A stretch of 9,994 nt of DNA. It comes from Alphaproteobacteria bacterium (lineage in GTDB: Bacteria > Pseudomonadota > Alphaproteobacteria > Paracaedibacterales > JAKBAR01). Each line of letters opens with the position of its first letter. Position 1 is the first letter of the stretch. A program made the translations under genes and the position numbers. Positions 6,521-9,994 of the stretch are shown one piece after another. The notes under the pieces are model-generated. The model did no database searches. It was not told the DNA's origin and saw nothing but the letters and a program-made list of their open reading frames with translations. The stretch spans positions 1-9,994 of the forward strand of contig JAIESS010000032.1 in assembly GCA_019745755.1 (NCBI GenBank), in the 5' to 3' direction.

Positions 6521-6597
6521 GCGCCCATAGCTCAATTGGATAGAGCGTCAGACTACGAATCTGAAGGTTAGGAGTTCGACTCTTCTTGGGCGCGCCA
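6521..6597 (+). tRNA. tRNA-Arg (anticodon ACG), CCA encoded
   Basis: A full cloverleaf can be drawn. The acceptor stem is GCGCCCA (6521-6527) with TGGGCGC (6587-6593), discriminator G and an encoded CCA (6595-6597). The D arm includes AGCTCAATTGGATAGAGC. The anticodon stem is TCAGA/TCTGA around loop CTACGAA, giving anticodon ACG. The T arm AGGAG-TTCGACT-CTTCT contains one G-U pair. In bacteria an ACG anticodon is normally deaminated to ICG by TadA and reads CGU, CGC and CGA. The gene sits 16 bases ahead of the start of the CCA-adding enzyme gene. Confidence 0.97.
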
Positions 6598-6613
6598 TTT
6601 TTTACGAGTCGCT

Positions 6614-7810
6614 TTGACGGCATTTTTTCAAAATATCCTTAAAGAACCCCATATTAAGCAGCTTATTGGTATTTTAGCCGACCATCATGTTGAAGCACGT
6701 ATTGTGGGGGGCGCTGTGCGGGATGCACTTTTAGGGCTGCCCATTAATGATATTGATATTGCTGCTGCTGCACCACCTCATACAATCGGCGATATCCTTA
6801 AAGAGCACGCTCATGTCATTCCAACAGGCATCAAACATGGGACAGTAACTGTCGTTTTCAAAGAAAATATTTTTCAAATAACAAGCCTTCGAAGAGACGT
6901 CACAACATTTGGCCGTCATGCCGATGTGTGTTATGGCACATCCTTTGAAGAAGATGCCCATCGACGGGATTTTACTATTAATGCACTTTACCTCGATGGA
7001 GATGGTCATCTTTATGACTACTTTAAGGGTGTGGATGATCTAAAATTTGGTCTCGTGCGTTTTATTGGTGACCCTCATGCCCGAATCACGGAGGATTATT
7101 TGCGAATTCTTCGCTATTTTCGTATGCATGTATCTTTTGGAAAAGTGTGGCATCAGGAAAGCCTCGATGCTTGTGCATCTCTTGCGCAGGGAATGGAGAT
7201 GTTATCGAGAGAGCGGATACGTCACGAATTTTTCAAAATTTTAACAGTACCGGATTGTTTCAAGGATGTGAGTGTGATGGCTGAGAAAGGTATTCTCACC
7301 TACGTTGCTCCCCGTCTTGCTTTTGATATCAAAGCATTTGAGCGCTTTCTTATTCAGGAACAGACACATAATCTCAACATTGATCCCCTTTATCGCCTTT
7401 ATGCTCTCTATCATGATCAGTCTCCCTCCTTTGTCACAAACGATTTTGTTCTCACCCGTCATGAGCGTGATCTATGGCGTCGCCTCCAGGATACCATGAA
7501 TACTGATTTTCTTGTGGCGGAGCTTTTATATTGTCATGGACGACCGTTTACACAGGCGTTTTTGTGTCTGTATGAAGCTATAACACGGCACCTTTCAGAT
7601 GTTCCTTGGGATAAGCTGCATAGCCTTACCACCACTGCGTTTCCCCTCAAAGCAATGGATCTTCAAGCTCTTGGGTATGAAGGAAAAATTCTTGGCGATG
7701 CTCTTAAATTCGCTCTTCGTTATTGGTGTAAGAAAGATTTTAAACCAACTCAAAACGATCTTCTTACATTTCTCGGACAATACAATAAAATCACACCTAC
7801 TTTCAGATGA
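6614..7810 (+). CDS. cca: CCA tRNA nucleotidyltransferase
   Basis: This 398-residue class II nucleotidyltransferase adds or repairs the CCA end of tRNAs in the cytoplasm. The head domain shows VGGAVRDALLG (31-41), the metal-binding pair Asp46 and Asp48 in NDIDIA, and LRRDVTTFGRHADV (92-105). RRDFTINAL (117-125) and the ITEDYLRILRYFR neck motif follow. The CCA and poly(A) polymerase groups share these motifs; the alphaproteobacterial form of this size and layout is the CCA-adding enzyme. The start is a TTG, because no in-frame ATG precedes VGGAVRD and the upstream sequence is the tRNA; it gives the usual ~30 residues before that motif. No strong ribosome site is visible. The gene lies directly after a tRNA and 86 bases before fmt. 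Confidence 0.9.
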   Translation: MTAFFQNILKEPHIKQLIGILADHHVEARIVGGAVRDALLGLPINDIDIAAAAPPHTIGDILKEHAHVIPTGIKHGTVTVVFKENIFQITSLRRDVTTFGRHADVCYGTSFEEDAHRRDFTINALYLDGDGHLYDYFKGVDDLKFGLVRFIGDPHARITEDYLRILRYFRMHVSFGKVWHQESLDACASLAQGMEMLSRERIRHEFFKILTVPDCFKDVSVMAEKGILTYVAPRLAFDIKAFERFLIQEQTHNLNIDPLYRLYALYHDQSPSFVTNDFVLTRHERDLWRRLQDTMNTDFLVAELLYCHGRPFTQAFLCLYEAITRHLSDVPWDKLHSLTTTAFPLKAMDLQALGYEGKILGDALKFALRYWCKKDFKPTQNDLLTFLGQYNKITPTFR

Positions 7811-7896
7811 TGTGAGCTTCCCTAGTAGCATAGAGGGTTCCAAGAATGATTTTATCATGATAGAGATAGGGAAATTACTCTAGAAAAATTATTTTC

Positions 7897-8826
7897 ATGC
7901 GCCTCGTTTTTATGGGAACTCCTGACTTTTCTGTGCCCCCCCTTCTATCCCTTATTAAGACCGACTATACAATAGTTGGTGTTTACACACAGCCACCGCG
8001 CCCCAAAAACCGTGGTCACCATGTTACAAAAAGTCCTGTTCACGAAGTTGCGGAGGCTCATGGCATTCCAGTTTATACCCCTAAGACACTACGGGATAAC
8101 GATCAGCAAGGTATTTTCAAGACTCTCAATGCTGATATTGCTGTTGTGGTGGCTTACGGCCTTATTCTTCCTAAGGCTATTTTGGAAGCTCCTCGTAAGG
8201 GATGCCTTAATATTCATGGGTCTATTCTCCCCCGTTGGCGAGGAGCGGCCCCCATTCACCGGGCCATGTTAGCAGGTGATAACCTTACGGGTATTACCAT
8301 TATGCAAATGGATGAAGGCCTGGACACAGGGGATATGCTCAGCACATCAGACTACAACCTTTCCCCCTCAGATACATTTATAAAGGTTCACGATGACCTA
8401 AGTCAGCTCGGCGCTGACTTGCTTATCAAGACACTACCTGACTATATGAACGACACCATTGTTCCTCAAAAACAACCTCAAGAAGGCATCACTTATGCCC
8501 ATAAACTAACGAAGGAGGAAGGACTTTTGGACTTCTCACAGTCGGCTGAAATGGTATTGCGACAGGTTAAAACACTTAATCCCTGGCCGGGACCCTATAC
8601 CTATTACAATGGAACCCTTCTCAAAATTAAAGATGCGTCTATTACAGCTGACAGAATAGAGCGTGACATCATCCCGGGAACACTTTTGGAAAATGGCTCT
8701 GTTGTTTGCGGTGACGGATGCATTTTATCCTTTGATATACTTCAGCGCGAAGGAGGCAAACCTCTCCCAAAAAATGATTTTCTGCGTGGTATGCCTCTTA
8801 TGTGTGGCAAAATACTTGGGGAATAA
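7897..8826 (+). CDS. fmt: Methionyl-tRNA formyltransferase
   Basis: Fmt transfers a formyl group from 10-formyl-tetrahydrofolate to Met-tRNA(fMet) for translation initiation. The 309-residue length is normal. The catalytic domain opens with MRLVFMGTPDFSVPPL, then VYTQPPRPKNRG, and carries the catalytic trio Asn105, His107 (NIHGSILPRWRGAAP) and Asp143 (GLDTGDML), equivalent to E. coli Asn108, His110 and Asp146. The C-terminal tRNA-binding domain includes LNPWPGPYTYYNG. The first Met is right for the family although the upstream ribosome site is poor. The usual neighbour def (peptide deformylase) is not adjacent; instead cca lies 86 bases upstream and an exported flavokinase-like gene downstream. 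A run of seven C lies at 7936-7942. Confidence 0.95.
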   Translation: MRLVFMGTPDFSVPPLLSLIKTDYTIVGVYTQPPRPKNRGHHVTKSPVHEVAEAHGIPVYTPKTLRDNDQQGIFKTLNADIAVVVAYGLILPKAILEAPRKGCLNIHGSILPRWRGAAPIHRAMLAGDNLTGITIMQMDEGLDTGDMLSTSDYNLSPSDTFIKVHDDLSQLGADLLIKTLPDYMNDTIVPQKQPQEGITYAHKLTKEEGLLDFSQSAEMVLRQVKTLNPWPGPYTYYNGTLLKIKDASITADRIERDIIPGTLLENGSVVCGDGCILSFDILQREGGKPLPKNDFLRGMPLMCGKILGE

Positions 8827-8865
8827 AAAGCCGAAAGAATAGGTCTAATTTTTCAAGAAAGGTTG

Positions 8866-8894
8866 TTGTGAGTGCTTCGTCGTTGCGCTATATT
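8866..8894 (+). promoter_or_regulatory. Candidate promoter for the exported flavokinase-like gene
   Basis: TTGTGA (8866-8871, 4 of 6 matches) and TATATT (8889-8894, 5 of 6) are separated by exactly 17 bases in the 105-base gap after fmt. The predicted leader is about 30 bases, so the next gene can be transcribed independently of fmt. Confidence 0.45.
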
Positions 8895-8931
8895 TTTTCT
8901 ACCTTAGTGTGTGAACAAATGGAAATGTTGA

Positions 8932-9387
8932 ATGAAACCGTTATATTTCAGCATAGCCCGTACTGCCGTTTTCTCATGGATGGTTTTAGCGGGTGCATTC
9001 GTCAGTGCAATGGATGTGAATGTATCCGTCCAAGGGTATGTTATTGAAGGACAAAAAGAAGCAAGAACACTTGGATGTCCCACTGCAAATATTGAATTCA
9101 ATCCTCAAGATATCCTCTTATTGTCAGGGGTTTATGCAGCATGCACCACTGTCGCTATGGAAACGGTTAACGCCATTGCCTATTATAACAAGGATTGGCG
9201 CCCCACAATTCTCGAATCGCATCTCTTTGATTGGAACAAGGATCTTTATGGTCAGAATGTTACTATTACACTGAGGCATCTTATACGACCATCCATAGAT
9301 TTTTCTGTATTGATGCCGGAGGAAATAACACGCCAAATCCATAGTGATATGCAAACCGTTAAAGAATGGCATGAAAAAAGGGGGTAA
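8932..9387 (+). CDS. Stand-alone riboflavin kinase (flavokinase) domain with a signal peptide
   Basis: Residues 27-151 of this 151-residue protein match a single riboflavin kinase domain, which makes FMN from riboflavin and ATP. Family landmarks appear in order with normal spacing: GYVIEGQKEARTLGCPTANI (35-54, with Thr51 and Asn53), GVYA (66-69), RPT (90-92), the catalytic glutamate in ESHLFDWNKDLYG (Glu95), and RPSIDFSVL with QIHSDM near the end. In bacteria this domain is normally the C-terminal half of cytoplasmic RibF, after an FAD synthetase half that is absent here. Instead there is a Sec-like signal: Lys2, Arg10, a hydrophobic stretch 11-24 and cleavage site VSA/MD after residue 26. 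ATG 8932 has GGAAA upstream; an internal ATG at 9010 would give the bare domain but lacks a ribosome site. Export, and activity outside the cytoplasm, are inferences. Confidence 0.82.
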   Translation: MKPLYFSIARTAVFSWMVLAGAFVSAMDVNVSVQGYVIEGQKEARTLGCPTANIEFNPQDILLLSGVYAACTTVAMETVNAIAYYNKDWRPTILESHLFDWNKDLYGQNVTITLRHLIRPSIDFSVLMPEEITRQIHSDMQTVKEWHEKRG

Positions 9388-9396
9388 GCCCCCCTC
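9373..9396 (-). terminator. Intrinsic terminator of the His-rich gene, inside the end of the flavokinase gene
   Basis: Read leftward, GGGGG, loop CTTA and CCCCC (9380-9394) form a strong hairpin followed directly by six T (9374-9379). It lies 13 bases past the stop of the leftward His-rich gene. The same hairpin covers the last codons and the TAA stop of the convergent flavokinase-like gene, which has no T-run on its own strand. Confidence 0.75.
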
Positions 9397-9407
9397 TATA
9401 CCTTTTA

Positions 9408-9994
9408 CTAAAAAACAAATTTTTCAATATGATCAAACGTCACCCCGCCTTTTGAGGTATTGTCAAAATGGATGGTTCCCGCGGTGTGAGCTCCGGTAAG
9501 ATTTAAATGTTGCGAGCCCCCTTGAAGATTAAGATTTGTTGTCTGTCCATCTGAAAAAGTAATGTGCGCCTGGCCCGAAACATTCGTGAAATTAATCCAA
9601 TCATTGCCACATTCTCCATGAATAGTAATGGCTGTATTATTATGAACAGCAGCATTCGAAAAAACAAAACTATCATGCCCTGCTGTTCCTATAATAACTT
9701 GATCGCTCTTGCTGCTGCCCACAGAAATTTCATGTGCTGAAGACGATTGATGAGAGGAATTTTGATCATTATGACCTGAAGTATAATGTTGTGAACTATC
9801 TTTATGGCCACCCTCATTTTTATGATCATGCTTATCGTTCCCTGAGCTCTGTTTATGATCATTATTATGATGTTTATCGGCAGCAACTTTGCCTTTATGT
9901 TCGTGCATATTTTTGCCTGAACTATCTTTATGGCCACCCTCATTTTTATGATCATGCTTATCGTTCCCTGAGCTCTGTTTATGATCATTATTAT
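9408..9994 (-). CDS. Histidine-rich tandem-repeat protein with RTX-like C-terminus, 5' end beyond window
   Basis: The frame is open to the right edge, so only the last ~195 residues are seen; an internal Met at 9906-9908 lies within a repeat and is not the start. The visible N-terminal part is made of 42-residue repeats rich in His, Lys, Asp, Asn and Gly (DHKQSSGNDKHDHKNEGGHK is shared), with eight histidines per unit, which suggests binding of zinc, nickel or copper. A Ser/His linker follows, then a C-terminal domain with glycine-aspartate turns resembling RTX calcium-binding repeats (GTAGHDSFVF, GECGNDWINF) and the ending FDHIEKFVF. Proteins with such ends often leave by type I secretion. 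The repeat-plus-RTX reading is direct from sequence; secretion and metal binding are inferences. It ends at a good terminator. Confidence 0.72.
   Translation of the reverse strand, partial: NNDHKQSSGNDKHDHKNEGGHKDSSGKNMHEHKGKVAADKHHNNDHKQSSGNDKHDHKNEGGHKDSSQHYTSGHNDQNSSHQSSSAHEISVGSSKSDQVIIGTAGHDSFVFSNAAVHNNTAITIHGECGNDWINFTNVSGQAHITFSDGQTTNLNLQGGSQHLNLTGAHTAGTIHFDNTSKGGVTFDHIEKFVF
9792..9994 (-). repeat. 126-bp tandem repeat (42 codons) in the His-rich gene
   Basis: Positions 9792-9868 and 9918-9994 are identical over 77 bases, giving a period of 126 bases. The second copy continues past the window edge, so the copy number is unknown. The exact DNA identity, including silent positions, points to recent duplication or homogenisation. 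The reading frame is kept because 126 is a multiple of 3. Confidence 0.93.

Noticed and set aside
9792..9994. CRISPR-like repeat array
   Set aside because: The 126-base repeats are in frame, have no unique spacers and encode a regular His-rich protein, so this is a coding tandem repeat.

Overview
The window looks like chromosome from a moderately AT-rich alphaproteobacterium, probably one that lives inside eukaryotic cells. The evidence is an Atm1-type ABC exporter, an alphaproteobacterial-style CCA-adding enzyme, and an unusual share of small exported proteins, one of which ends in a eukaryotic-style prenylation box. The lifestyle is inferred, not proven. I see no insertion sequence, integrase, phage gene or CRISPR array.

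Layout, left to right. Positions 1-669 hold the 3' part of an Ada-type DNA alkylation repair gene (AraC-type HTH plus O6-methylguanine methyltransferase), cut by the window edge. Positions 670-1139 are a long non-coding stretch with a weak terminator and a GC-rich block that may be a structured RNA. Positions 1140-1941 are a two-gene unit: a DUF2975 membrane protein and a small Cro/C1-type regulator. Converging on it are two leftward genes for exported proteins: a YiiX-like permuted papain-fold enzyme with a C-terminal CVLF box, and a 138-residue orphan. Divergent from these is the Atm1-type exporter (3518-5299). It meets, almost end to end, a leftward 326-residue secreted orphan with six cysteines. 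Then come tRNA-Arg(ACG), the CCA-adding enzyme gene starting 16 bases after the tRNA, and fmt: a short cluster devoted to tRNA maturation and initiator-tRNA formylation. The right end has a stand-alone riboflavin-kinase domain behind a signal peptide and, converging on it, the 3' part of a histidine-rich, 42-residue-repeat, RTX-like protein that runs off the right edge.

Housekeeping genes (ada-like, atm1-like, cca, fmt) thus alternate with genes for exported proteins. The most unusual items are the exported flavokinase, the CaaX-tipped YiiX-like protein, and the His-rich repeat protein. None of these functions has been tested here; the calls come from reading motifs in the translated sequence.
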